From assembly GCA_964410285.1 (NCBI GenBank), contig CAYPFR010000006.1, forward strand, positions 124,001 through 188,000: 64,000 nt of DNA. The letters run 5' to 3'. Below are positions 1 through 6,908 of the stretch, piece after piece. The notes beneath the pieces were generated by a model. It made no database searches and was not told where the DNA came from. It worked only from the letters and a program-made list of their open reading frames with translations. Within the stretch, counting starts at the first letter, position 1. Each line of letters begins with the position of its first letter. Source of the DNA: Fretibacter sp964410285. GTDB taxonomy: Bacteria > Pseudomonadota > Alphaproteobacteria > Caulobacterales > Maricaulaceae. Made by a program: the position numbers and the translations under genes.

Positions 1-352
1 GCACGGGCGTCGCCGGCATAAACCAAAGCTTTGACATATAATCATAAAGGCGCTGCGCATGGGCTTGATCATCGGCATAAGCTTCGGAGACGCGCGCGAA
101 CATGTCTTGATAGACTTCATCGGGCAAAAGGTAACGGTCAACAAGTGTGCGCTTACCAAAATCCGTCAAAAGCGCATCGCGGGACCGATCTTGACGAACC
201 TTGATTTTTGGAACTTCGGCGATTTGCGGCGCGTCTACCCGCTGTTTGGCAGGTTTAGGCGCCAAGACACGCTCAAGCGCCGGACTTTGCATATCACCCC
301 CGATTGCGTCCTCTTTTAATGCAAAATTCTCGCTTGCCGCTGTTTCTGACAC
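1..352 (-). CDS. nrdA: Ribonucleoside-diphosphate reductase alpha subunit, N-terminal part (runs off left edge)
   Basis: This is the 5' part of a leftward gene, open to base 1. It starts at a GTG (350-352) preceded by a GAGGGGG ribosome-binding site. The first ~55 residues are a low-complexity lead. They are followed by a segment containing KRTLVDRYLLPDEVYQDMF and then YMSKLWFMPATPV, which matches the N-terminal region of class I ribonucleotide reductase large subunits of alphaproteobacteria. The enzyme reduces ribonucleotides to deoxyribonucleotides for DNA synthesis. The catalytic cysteines lie outside the window. An NrdR box and a CtrA-type site lie upstream, consistent with dNTP- and cell-cycle-linked control. 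A class II enzyme is a less likely alternative. Confidence 0.82.
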   Translation of the reverse strand, partial: MSETAASENFALKEDAIGGDMQSPALERVLAPKPAKQRVDAPQIAEVPKIKVRQDRSRDALLTDFGKRTLVDRYLLPDEVYQDMFARVSEAYADDQAHAQRLYDYMSKLWFMPATPV

Positions 353-487
353 GTAAACCCCCTCTTTCAATCCCTCTTGGAGCCTCGGCTCCGCTTATTT
401 TCACAAAAACCTACCGTCAGCACGGAAGCCGCACTGCAAGACTGGTTTGATGTTAGAAAGATCCAAAGAGCGTCGTCTTTGGCTTCT

Positions 488-503
488 GCACTATATATAG
501 TGT
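488..503. promoter_or_regulatory. NrdR box upstream of nrdA
   Basis: The 16-mer GCACTATATATAGTGT matches the NrdR consensus ACACTATATATAGTGT at all but the first base and is almost perfectly palindromic. It lies ~136 bp upstream of the nrdA start. NrdR is the ATP/dATP-sensing repressor of ribonucleotide reductase genes and usually binds two boxes about three helical turns apart. A weaker palindrome, ACACCTTGTGT (524-534), is centred ~33 bp further upstream and may be the second half-site. Confidence 0.8.
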
Positions 504-555
504 TGATTTGCTCCCTAACGTCAACACCTTGTGTCGCAAAAAAGGAAATTTTTGG

Positions 556-570
556 TTAACAATAACTTAA
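556..570 (-). promoter_or_regulatory. CtrA-type site upstream of nrdA
   Basis: Read leftward, toward nrdA, the sequence is TTAA-GTTATTG-TTAAC, a full match to the TTAA-N7-TTAAC consensus of the cell-cycle regulator CtrA. It lies ~200 bp upstream of the nrdA GTG. The motif is short and AT-rich, so chance occurrence is possible. The rest of the 445-bp gap (353-797) holds only the NrdR box and an inverted repeat at 721-755. Confidence 0.45.
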
Positions 571-720
571 GTGCTTAGTTTTGTTATGAATTTTTTTTCA
601 GGCCCCGCAATCCCGCATAGATTCGGACTATTTGAGGGCAAGCATGAGGTGATTCCTTTGGCAAATTCCAGACCTGCCTGCCTTATAGCGTTTTGCTTTA
701 ACCCTTTGCCCGTCAGTGCT

Positions 721-755
721 ATAGGCGCCTAGCGCCGTGAACGCACAGCGCCTAT
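721..755. repeat. Inverted repeat before the GT4 gene
   Basis: ATAGGCGC (721-728) is repeated in inverse as GCGCCTAT (748-755) with a 19-base loop, ~43 bp ahead of the glycosyltransferase start. No T-run follows on either strand, so it is not an intrinsic terminator. It may be an operator or a 5' leader hairpin. Confidence 0.35.
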
Positions 756-797
756 AAAGGCGTCCAATACACGCCTGCGGGCACGAAGAGAGATAGG

Positions 798-1934
798 TTG
801 AAAATTTTATTGGTGACAGATGCTTGGGCGCCGCAAATGAACGGCGTTGTTCGCACGCTGAGCGAGACCGTCGATGCCTTGCGCGCGCGCGGCCATGTCA
901 TTGAGGTCATCGCCCCGTCAGATGGCTATTTTACCCTGCCGCTTCCCACCTATCCGGACATACGCCTTGCGCCCTTTGCCAAACGGGACATCAAACGCCG
1001 TATAGCGGAATTTGGGCCCGAAGCCGTACACATCGCCACCGAAGGTCCGCTTGGAATGGCGGCGCGTGCGCTGTGCCTGAAATGGAAAATGCCGTTCACC
1101 ACAAGCTATCACACGAAATTTCCCGAGTATATTAAGGCGCGCTTTCCCTTTATTCCGCTGTCTTGGGCCTATGATTTCGTTCGCGAGTTTCACAATAGCG
1201 GCGGGCGGGTCATGGTCACAACCCCGAGCATGGTAGAATTTTTGGAGGCGAAGGGATTTAAAAACCTTGCGCCATGGGCACGGGGTGTTGATCTAGATTT
1301 GTTCAATCCTGACCAACGAGGGGCCCCCGATGACGTCTACGAGGGGCTAAAGCGGCCCATTTTCGTAAATATCGGACGCATTGCGGTTGAAAAAAATATC
1401 GAAGCCTTTTTACAGCTTGAACTTCCGGGAACCAAAGTCATCGTTGGCGACGGCCCTCAGCGCGCGCAGCTTCAAAAAAATTACCCTGATGTTGTCTTCA
1501 CGGGGGCCAAACATGGGCAGGATTTGGCGCGCCATTTTGCCGATGCTGATGTTTTTGTTTTTCCGTCTAAAACCGACACTTTTGGCCTCGTGATTATCGA
1601 GGCCATGGCCTGCGGTACGCCCGTTGCGGCTTATCCTGTCACGGGCCCGATTGATATTGTTCCAGACAGCGGCGCAGGTGTATTGGATGAAGATTTAAAA
1701 GCCGCCTGCCTCGGCGCGCTTGATTGCGAGCGGGCCGCCGCCGCCAGACATGCCAAAAATTATAGCTGGGAGGCGGTATCTGACGTCTTCTTTCATTACC
1801 TGACTCCAGAATATGAGCCCAATGCACGCCGGCGCTGGCGGCGTAGCCGCCGCCTTTTGCGCGTTGCAAGCAGTCCCTACCACCTCATCAAACGAAGCCT
1901 AAGACGGGTCAGCCGACGCTTGAAGGGAAAATAG
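798..1934 (+). CDS. Glycosyltransferase family 4 (GT-B fold)
   Basis: This 378-residue protein starts at TTG, preceded by AGAGAGATAGG. It begins MKILLVTDAWAPQMNGVVRT, typical of GT4 glycosyl/mannosyltransferases whose N-terminal domain binds the acceptor lipid or sugar. GVDLDLFNP (mid-protein) and FGLVIIEAMACGTPVAA (near residue 265, the E-x7-E region that binds the nucleotide-sugar) are classic GT4 motifs. The C-terminus is strongly basic (RRRWRRSRR and following), consistent with peripheral attachment to the inner membrane. The closest well-known relatives are MgtA/PimB-like enzymes of glycolipid synthesis, but donor and acceptor cannot be read from sequence. It stands alone, with no sugar-pathway neighbours. 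Confidence 0.85.
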   Translation: MKILLVTDAWAPQMNGVVRTLSETVDALRARGHVIEVIAPSDGYFTLPLPTYPDIRLAPFAKRDIKRRIAEFGPEAVHIATEGPLGMAARALCLKWKMPFTTSYHTKFPEYIKARFPFIPLSWAYDFVREFHNSGGRVMVTTPSMVEFLEAKGFKNLAPWARGVDLDLFNPDQRGAPDDVYEGLKRPIFVNIGRIAVEKNIEAFLQLELPGTKVIVGDGPQRAQLQKNYPDVVFTGAKHGQDLARHFADADVFVFPSKTDTFGLVIIEAMACGTPVAAYPVTGPIDIVPDSGAGVLDEDLKAACLGALDCERAAAARHAKNYSWEAVSDVFFHYLTPEYEPNARRRWRRSRRLLRVASSPYHLIKRSLRRVSRRLKGK

Positions 1935-2041
1935 GAAATTCGCGGCGCAAAATGGCGCGCTTTGAAAAATGAGACAAAATATACCTCCGCGCCGCTTCGC
2001 CAAGGCTTGCTATGCCGCCTTACGCCGCGTTATGAGGCCTT

Positions 2042-2674
2042 ATGTTTGATGTCACGCTATTTTGGTCCGCCTTTGCGGTTTTGTTCGTCATTATAGACCC
2101 GCCGGGCTGCGCGCCAATTTTTGCGACATTAACGCAGGGCACATCTCGCAAACATCAAAATACCATGGCGGTTAAGTCTGTTGCGATTGCGGCAGTCATT
2201 CTGGTGCTCTTTGCCTATTTCGGTGATTTTGTATTCTCCAAATTGGGCATAAGCCTCGACGCGCTGCGCATAGCCGGCGGCATTATGCTCTTTATTATTG
2301 GGCTCAATATGGTGTTTGAGAAGCGCACAGAAAAACGTGAAGGCCGGGCCGAGGATGTGCTTGAGGAAGTCTCTGATCCCGAAGATATTTCTGTCTTTCC
2401 CATGGGCATCCCCATGATTGCGGGACCAGGAACCATGGCCTCCTTACTGATCCTGTCGAGCGACGCGGGTCAGGGCCTGCCGCAGCAACTCGCGGTGATG
2501 GCAGCGCTAGGGCTTGTGCTACTTATCACACTGATCGCTTTTTTGGTTTCGGGCTTTATAATGAAGCTGATGGGCAAGACCTTTACCAATGTGCTTACCC
2601 GCGTTCTAGGCGTGCTTCTGGCAACGCTGGCGGCGCAGTTCATTCTTGATGGCCTGAAAAATACATTCTTTTAA
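2042..2674 (+). CDS. MarC-family integral membrane protein
   Basis: The 210-residue protein has about six hydrophobic segments and the MarC/UPF0056 hallmarks: IDPPGCAPIF in the first third and FPMGIPMIAGPGTMAS after the central loop, which form the two inverted repeats of the family. MarC proteins are inner-membrane proteins sometimes called NAAT-type transporters. Despite the name, an antibiotic-resistance role was withdrawn for the E. coli member and the substrate is unknown. The central loop (roughly residues 95-120) is unusually acidic. It is convergent with the SDR gene downstream. Confidence 0.88.
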   Translation: MFDVTLFWSAFAVLFVIIDPPGCAPIFATLTQGTSRKHQNTMAVKSVAIAAVILVLFAYFGDFVFSKLGISLDALRIAGGIMLFIIGLNMVFEKRTEKREGRAEDVLEEVSDPEDISVFPMGIPMIAGPGTMASLLILSSDAGQGLPQQLAVMAALGLVLLITLIAFLVSGFIMKLMGKTFTNVLTRVLGVLLATLAAQFILDGLKNTFF

Positions 2675-2711
2675 TCGGGCAAGATCATAGGCGTAGACAT
2701 GGGCTTAGCCG

Positions 2712-3536
2712 CTAGCCTTCAGGGCCGCCCCTGTCCATGGTATAATTCAGCGCCAATCGCCCCCCATCGGGATAAATCGTTTGGCCGGTGATATAGCTGG
2801 CATCTTCAGAGGCAAGGAAAGCGGCCACACCGGCCACCTCATCTGGCTGACCAATGCGTCCAAGCGGCGTGCGCTGCAGGATTTTTTGCGTGGCTTGCTT
2901 ATCCCCCGCAACACCCGCCAGCATATTCGTGCGAATGGAGCCCGGACCAATCGCGTTCACGCGAATGCCGCGCGGCGCCAACTCCAGCGCCATGGCACGC
3001 GTCATCTGCTTTAACCCCCCTTTAGAGATAGAATAGGCCAAATAATCCGGTATTGCGACGGCTTCGTTGATTGAGGACATATTGATGATGCTATAGGGGC
3101 GCTCGGTAAGGCCCGAGCGGTCATCCCGCCCATCAATTTCATCGACCATTTGGCGCACCACGGCCTTGGCCACCAAAAAAGCGCCGCGCAAATTCACCGA
3201 TAAGACGCGGTCAAAATCCGTTTCGCTTAGATCCAAAATACCGCCTGGCAAGGCTATACCGGCATTGTTAATAAGCACGTCAATACGCCCGTACGCTGTG
3301 AGGGCCTCTGCCACAAGATTGTGCACAGCCAGCTTATCGGAAATATCACAGGGGACAAAAATGGCGCCGGGGGCGGCCGCCCCGCTGTCAATTCCAAGGT
3401 CCGCTAACGCCCTCGCGCCCGCCGCCTCGTCAATGTCGGCCATGACAACGCGGTAGCCATCGTCGAAAAAACGGCGCGCACAGGCAAAGCCGATCCCATT
3501 TGCTCCGCCCGTTACCAAGACAACTTTATTTGACAT
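2712..3536 (-). CDS. Short-chain dehydrogenase/reductase (SDR)
   Basis: A classical SDR of 274 residues from the ATG at 3536, which has GAGGGA just upstream. A GTG five codons earlier is possible but would place that site inside the gene. The N-terminal cofactor motif is TGGANGIG (residues 9-16), followed by the NNAG motif, a catalytic Ser in INMSS and Tyr-Lys in YSISK. VNAIGPGSIRTNM and the C-terminal ITGQTIYPDGG are typical of 3-oxoacyl-ACP reductase-like or sugar-dehydrogenase-like SDRs. It uses NAD(P)H to oxidise or reduce an alcohol/ketone; the substrate is not predictable. It stands alone on this strand. Confidence 0.85.
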   Translation of the reverse strand: MSNKVVLVTGGANGIGFACARRFFDDGYRVVMADIDEAAGARALADLGIDSGAAAPGAIFVPCDISDKLAVHNLVAEALTAYGRIDVLINNAGIALPGGILDLSETDFDRVLSVNLRGAFLVAKAVVRQMVDEIDGRDDRSGLTERPYSIINMSSINEAVAIPDYLAYSISKGGLKQMTRAMALELAPRGIRVNAIGPGSIRTNMLAGVAGDKQATQKILQRTPLGRIGQPDEVAGVAAFLASEDASYITGQTIYPDGGRLALNYTMDRGGPEG

Positions 3537-3628
3537 AAGTCCCTCTTTCACTCGCGCGCAACGTCTCGCGCGGGCCGGAAAAGGTCAAGAAAATTTTGAA
3601 CGTTGGACGGCGCTATTTCGCCGGCGCG

Positions 3629-3793
3629 CTAGTTCTCATATTTGGCAATTTTTTCTTTAAGATGGAGTTTTCGTTTTTTGAGGGTCGCAATATGAAGTGT
3701 ATCGGCAGCGGGACGGCGGAGTTCTGACTGAATTTTTTCTTCCAGTTTAGAATGTTTAACAATGAGCTCTTTAACGTGTGCGGTTGACCCCAT
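3629..3793 (-). CDS. DUF465 (YdcH-like) small protein
   Basis: A 54-residue reading frame from ATG (3791-3793) to TAG. It begins MGSTAHVKELIVKHSKLEEK, contains SELRRPAADT and a basic helix LKKRKLHLKEKIAKYEN. This is the DUF465/YdcH pattern: two short helices, the second Lys/Arg-rich with LKxxKLxLKxxI. Function of the family is unknown; members are small cytoplasmic helical-hairpin proteins. A longer frame covers the same bases in another register but has no family resemblance. The gene is divergent from a second DUF465 gene 122 bp away. Confidence 0.78.
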   Translation of the reverse strand: MGSTAHVKELIVKHSKLEEKIQSELRRPAADTLHIATLKKRKLHLKEKIAKYEN

Positions 3794-3915
3794 ACGACTT
3801 CTCCTTCATCTATGTAGGAATCGACTATAGCACAAAATGGGAAAGATGTCATATTTCCGTCGCGAAAGGTTAAGGCTTGCTTGTCAGAGGCCGCTCTCTG
3901 GCGTAAACGGCCGTC

Positions 3916-4170
3916 ATGAGCGATACTCCACACGACCCGCCCCCAGAGGCCCTGCCGCCCAAGGCAGAGGCCTTAACAAAGGAAGAACTTATCGCCCTGC
4001 TCGCCTCATTCAGACGCGAACATGCACGGATTAATCAACAGGTCGATGCCCTGCATGAAAATGGGGTTTTAGATATGCTAAAGCTTCGGCGCATGAAAAA
4101 GGCCAAACTCGCGATAAAGGATAAAATCGCTTATATTGAGAATTTGCTCACGCCCGATATTATCGCCTAG
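3916..4170 (+). CDS. DUF465 (YdcH-like) small protein with N-terminal Pro-rich extension
   Basis: This 84-residue protein begins with a Pro/Ala-rich lead (DPPPEALPPKAEAL). It then shows a helical pair ending LKLRRMKKAKLAIKDKIAYIENLL, again the DUF465 signature of a basic second helix with KKAKLAIKDKI. It is divergent from, and paired with, the 54-residue DUF465 protein at 3629-3793. The family has no established function. The paired arrangement and the similar helix suggest related or interacting helical hairpins, which is inference. Confidence 0.72.
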   Translation: MSDTPHDPPPEALPPKAEALTKEELIALLASFRREHARINQQVDALHENGVLDMLKLRRMKKAKLAIKDKIAYIENLLTPDIIA

Positions 4171-4209
4171 GGAATTAGGGCGAGGATCACAAAGCTGCTG
4201 GCAGCATTT

Positions 4210-4243
4210 AGTCGTCTCGGGCTTTAAGTCGTCTCGCGCTTTG
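4210..4243. repeat. 17-bp tandem duplication at the 3' end of the GGDEF gene
   Basis: AGTCGTCTCGGGCTTTA (from 4210) is followed directly by AGTCGTCTCGCGCTTTG (from 4227), differing at two positions. The second copy encodes the last codons and stop of the diguanylate cyclase; the first lies just beyond the stop. It looks like a small slippage duplication. Confidence 0.6.
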
Positions 4244-4841
4244 CCTTGAACATAGCGCGGTCTGCGCGGGCAAGAATTTGCTCGGCTGTATCATCACAGG
4301 CACAAGGTGCTGCGCCCCAAGCCGTGCTTATATGAATATTTCCTGTCGGCATAATGATGTGTTGCTGCGCGATATAGCACGCAAGCGACGCCGCTTTGGC
4401 TTTTGTCTCCACCATGTTTGACTTGAACAATAAAACGCCAAATTCATCACCGCCCAGACGCGCGACAAGGTCACACGAACGTACATTTTCAAGTAAGGCC
4501 ATACCGGTTTTACGCAAAAACTCATCGCCTATGCCGTGCCCGAATCGATCATTGATTGATTTGAAGTTATTCAGATCAAAGAATATCACGGAGGATTCGA
4601 TATCGTAACGCGCCATTACCGTCCTGGCTTTTTCGACCTCGCGAATAAAGGCTCGGCGGTTGTAAACCGGCACAAGCGGATCCGTGTCGGCCGCGCGCTC
4701 AAGCTCAAGCACGCGAAGGCGCATCTGATTGAGCTGTAAATTTAAGCGTTCATTTTCTGTTTGCAACTCAGATTCTGTCCGCCCATCCTCGGGCAGAAAG
4801 CCTGTTTTCGGGTTGAGAAAATCTGTTACTCTTGCTTGCAT
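4224..4841 (-). CDS. GGDEF-domain diguanylate cyclase
   Basis: The protein is ~205 residues from ATG 4841. A TTG two codons earlier is possible. Residues ~25-55 form a Glu/Leu-rich coiled coil (ESELQTENERLNLQLNQMRL). A complete GGDEF domain follows, starting at DTDPLVPVYNRRAF. The active site is intact (ARLGGDEFGVLLF), and an inhibitory I-site RxxD (RSCD) lies five residues before GGDEF, so product feedback inhibition is likely. It makes cyclic di-GMP from GTP. There is no membrane segment or sensory domain, only the coiled coil, so it is probably a cytoplasmic dimer activated by oligomerisation or a partner protein. No EAL domain is present. Confidence 0.9.
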   Translation of the reverse strand: MQARVTDFLNPKTGFLPEDGRTESELQTENERLNLQLNQMRLRVLELERAADTDPLVPVYNRRAFIREVEKARTVMARYDIESSVIFFDLNNFKSINDRFGHGIGDEFLRKTGMALLENVRSCDLVARLGGDEFGVLLFKSNMVETKAKAASLACYIAQQHIIMPTGNIHISTAWGAAPCACDDTAEQILARADRAMFKAKRETT

Positions 4842-5136
4842 CGTCAATCCAGCTCACTAGTGCGGTCCCCCTGACCGCCTGAGAGCTATAGCGCGACCTC
4901 CTTAATAAAGCTGAAAACCCGAGCCCGAACGCAGGGAAAAATAAATCTATCGTTAATATTCTATGAAAAACACAATTGGCGCTGCGATAGATATTCTTTG
5001 CCCGCTGAAAACGGTTTCATTCTGAAACAAACGCTTCAGGATTGCCAAAAAAACGGCTTTGCCTCACGCCTACAATCAACTAGAGTGAATAGCTTCTTAC
5101 TGGTGAATTTCCAAAACCAGATGAAAGCGAAACCTT

Positions 5137-5628
5137 ATGGCAAAATCTCCTGCAATCGCAATTATCATGGGTAGCACCTCTGATTGGCCAACTATGCAGC
5201 ACGGTGCGGAGATATTAGACGCACTGGGCATTCCTTATGAAACCAAAGTTGTGTCTGCCCATAGAACGCCCGACCGTCTTTATGAATTTGCTAAATCAGC
5301 GGCAGGTAATGGCACGCAGGTCATTATCGCAGGCGCAGGCGGCGCGGCGCATTTACCCGGCATGGTGGCTGCGCTCACCGCCCTGCCCGTGCTCGGCGTA
5401 CCTGTAGAGAGCAAAGCGCTATCCGGTATGGATAGCCTGCTTTCGATTGCGCAAATGCCGGGCGGTATCCCCGTTGGGACTTTGGCAATTGGTAAATCCG
5501 GGGCAAAGAATGCAGGGCTTTTGGCCGCGTCTATATTGGCACTCTCGGACGCAAGGGTTTCGAAGGCTTTGGCGACGTGGCGCGCCGCGCAAACTGCCTC
5601 TGTCGCGCTTGACCCAACGGCAGGCTAA
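5137..5628 (+). CDS. purE: N5-carboxyaminoimidazole ribonucleotide mutase
   Basis: This 163-residue class I PurE carries GSTSD (residues 12-16), SAHRTP (40-45, with the catalytic His) and GAGGAAHLPGM, all conserved substrate-binding loops. The enzyme converts N5-CAIR to CAIR in de novo purine synthesis and is a cytoplasmic octamer in the family. purK follows after five bases, so the pair is one operon and supplies sequential steps. Length is normal. The 289-bp gap upstream (4848-5136) shows no recognisable operator or riboswitch. Confidence 0.95.
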   Translation: MAKSPAIAIIMGSTSDWPTMQHGAEILDALGIPYETKVVSAHRTPDRLYEFAKSAAGNGTQVIIAGAGGAAHLPGMVAALTALPVLGVPVESKALSGMDSLLSIAQMPGGIPVGTLAIGKSGAKNAGLLAASILALSDARVSKALATWRAAQTASVALDPTAG

Positions 5629-5633
5629 CGGCG

Positions 5634-6725
5634 ATGAACCAAACAGACAGCCTCGCGCCGGGCGCGGTCATAGGGATTTTAGGCGGAGGGCAGCTTGGGC
5701 GAATGCTCGCGCTGGCGGCGGCGCGTCTTGGGCTCAAAACCCATATTTACTGCCCAGAGGCCGGCGGTCCAGCCGCAGAAGTCGCAAGTTTTGAGACCAA
5801 TGGTGCCTATGACGACCTTGACGCGCTGCACCGCTTTGCCAAATCATGTGACGTGGTGACCTATGAATTTGAGAATGTCCCTGCCATGTCTGCGCGAACG
5901 GCGGCTAATGCCTCTCGCCTTCGCCCTAATGCCAAAGCGCTTGATGTAGCTCAAGACCGTCTAACGGAGAAAACCTTTATTCGTGAGACTGCTGGTGTGG
6001 AGGTAGCGCCATTCATGCCCGCCAATCATATCCACGACGCCCGCCGCGCGAGCCGCGCGCTGGGTCTTCCGGCTGTGGTGAAAACCCGCCGCTTTGGCTA
6101 TGATGGTAAGGGCCAAGCCGTCATCCGCGAGGACAGCGACCTTGAGGCCGCCTTTGCCGCGCTGCCCAAAGACGCGCCCTGCATTGTCGAAGCCTTTGTT
6201 CCCTTCAAACGCGAAGTCTCTATTGTAGCAGCGCGCGGCACAAACGGAGAGCGGACGAGTTATCCGCTCATTGAAAACGTGCATAAAAATCATATCCTTC
6301 ACAGTAGCACTGCTCCCGCGAAGAATAGCAAGACTGTAGGCCCACGCGCCGCCGAGCTTGCCTATAAAATTATGGATGCGCTGGATTATGTCGGGGTGAT
6401 GGCAACAGAGTTTTTCGAGCTGGAAGACGGTAGCCTGATCGTCAATGAAATTGCGCCGCGGGTGCATAATTCCGGGCACTGGACACAAAATGCGGGCTGC
6501 GTTGATCAATTTGAGCTGCATATCCGCGCTGTGGCGGGCTGGCCGCTTGGGAGTACAGAGCCGCTCCATCCGGTGGTTATGACGAATTTGATTGGCGATG
6601 ATATGGACAAAGTCCCCGCGCTCTCCGCCCTAGCCGGAGCGCATCTGCATCTCTATGGCAAATCGGACGCGCGAGATGGCCGTAAGATGGGCCACATTAA
6701 TCAGGTAAATCCCCGCAAGCGATAA
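5634..6725 (+). CDS. purK: N5-carboxyaminoimidazole ribonucleotide synthase
   Basis: A 363-residue ATP-grasp enzyme. The N-terminal GGGQLGRMLA motif is diagnostic of PurK. The ATP-grasp core includes VVKTRRFGYDGKGQAV, and the metal-binding end is NEIAPRVHNSGHWT. It carboxylates AIR with ATP and bicarbonate to N5-CAIR, which PurE then rearranges. The gene lies five bases after purE and is surely co-transcribed. It reaches full length and ends near NQVNPRKR. No clear terminator follows. The 183-bp gap to the convergent collagen-like gene has no other gene. Confidence 0.95.
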   Translation: MNQTDSLAPGAVIGILGGGQLGRMLALAAARLGLKTHIYCPEAGGPAAEVASFETNGAYDDLDALHRFAKSCDVVTYEFENVPAMSARTAANASRLRPNAKALDVAQDRLTEKTFIRETAGVEVAPFMPANHIHDARRASRALGLPAVVKTRRFGYDGKGQAVIREDSDLEAAFAALPKDAPCIVEAFVPFKREVSIVAARGTNGERTSYPLIENVHKNHILHSSTAPAKNSKTVGPRAAELAYKIMDALDYVGVMATEFFELEDGSLIVNEIAPRVHNSGHWTQNAGCVDQFELHIRAVAGWPLGSTEPLHPVVMTNLIGDDMDKVPALSALAGAHLHLYGKSDARDGRKMGHINQVNPRKR

Positions 6726-6908
6726 TGGCAAAATCCAGAGTCGCTCTCCAATACCGACAGCCTTCGAACCCCGTGCGCAGATTATCTGTTTTCCTAAGAT
6801 ATTGAAGACGTGCAGCGGGTTTAATCGCTTGTAAATCAGGAACGCCCATTGGCCTTTGCACATATGCCCCAAGGCCCTCTGGCCGTAGGACATATGGCCG
6901 TTTACGGA

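Noticed and set aside
721..755. Terminator before the GT4 gene
   Set aside because: A hairpin is present but no T-run on either strand and no upstream rightward gene.
3613..3933. A 106-codon leftward frame
   Set aside because: It overlaps the 54-residue DUF465 gene in another register and has no family pattern, while the shorter frame has a clear DUF465 helix pair.
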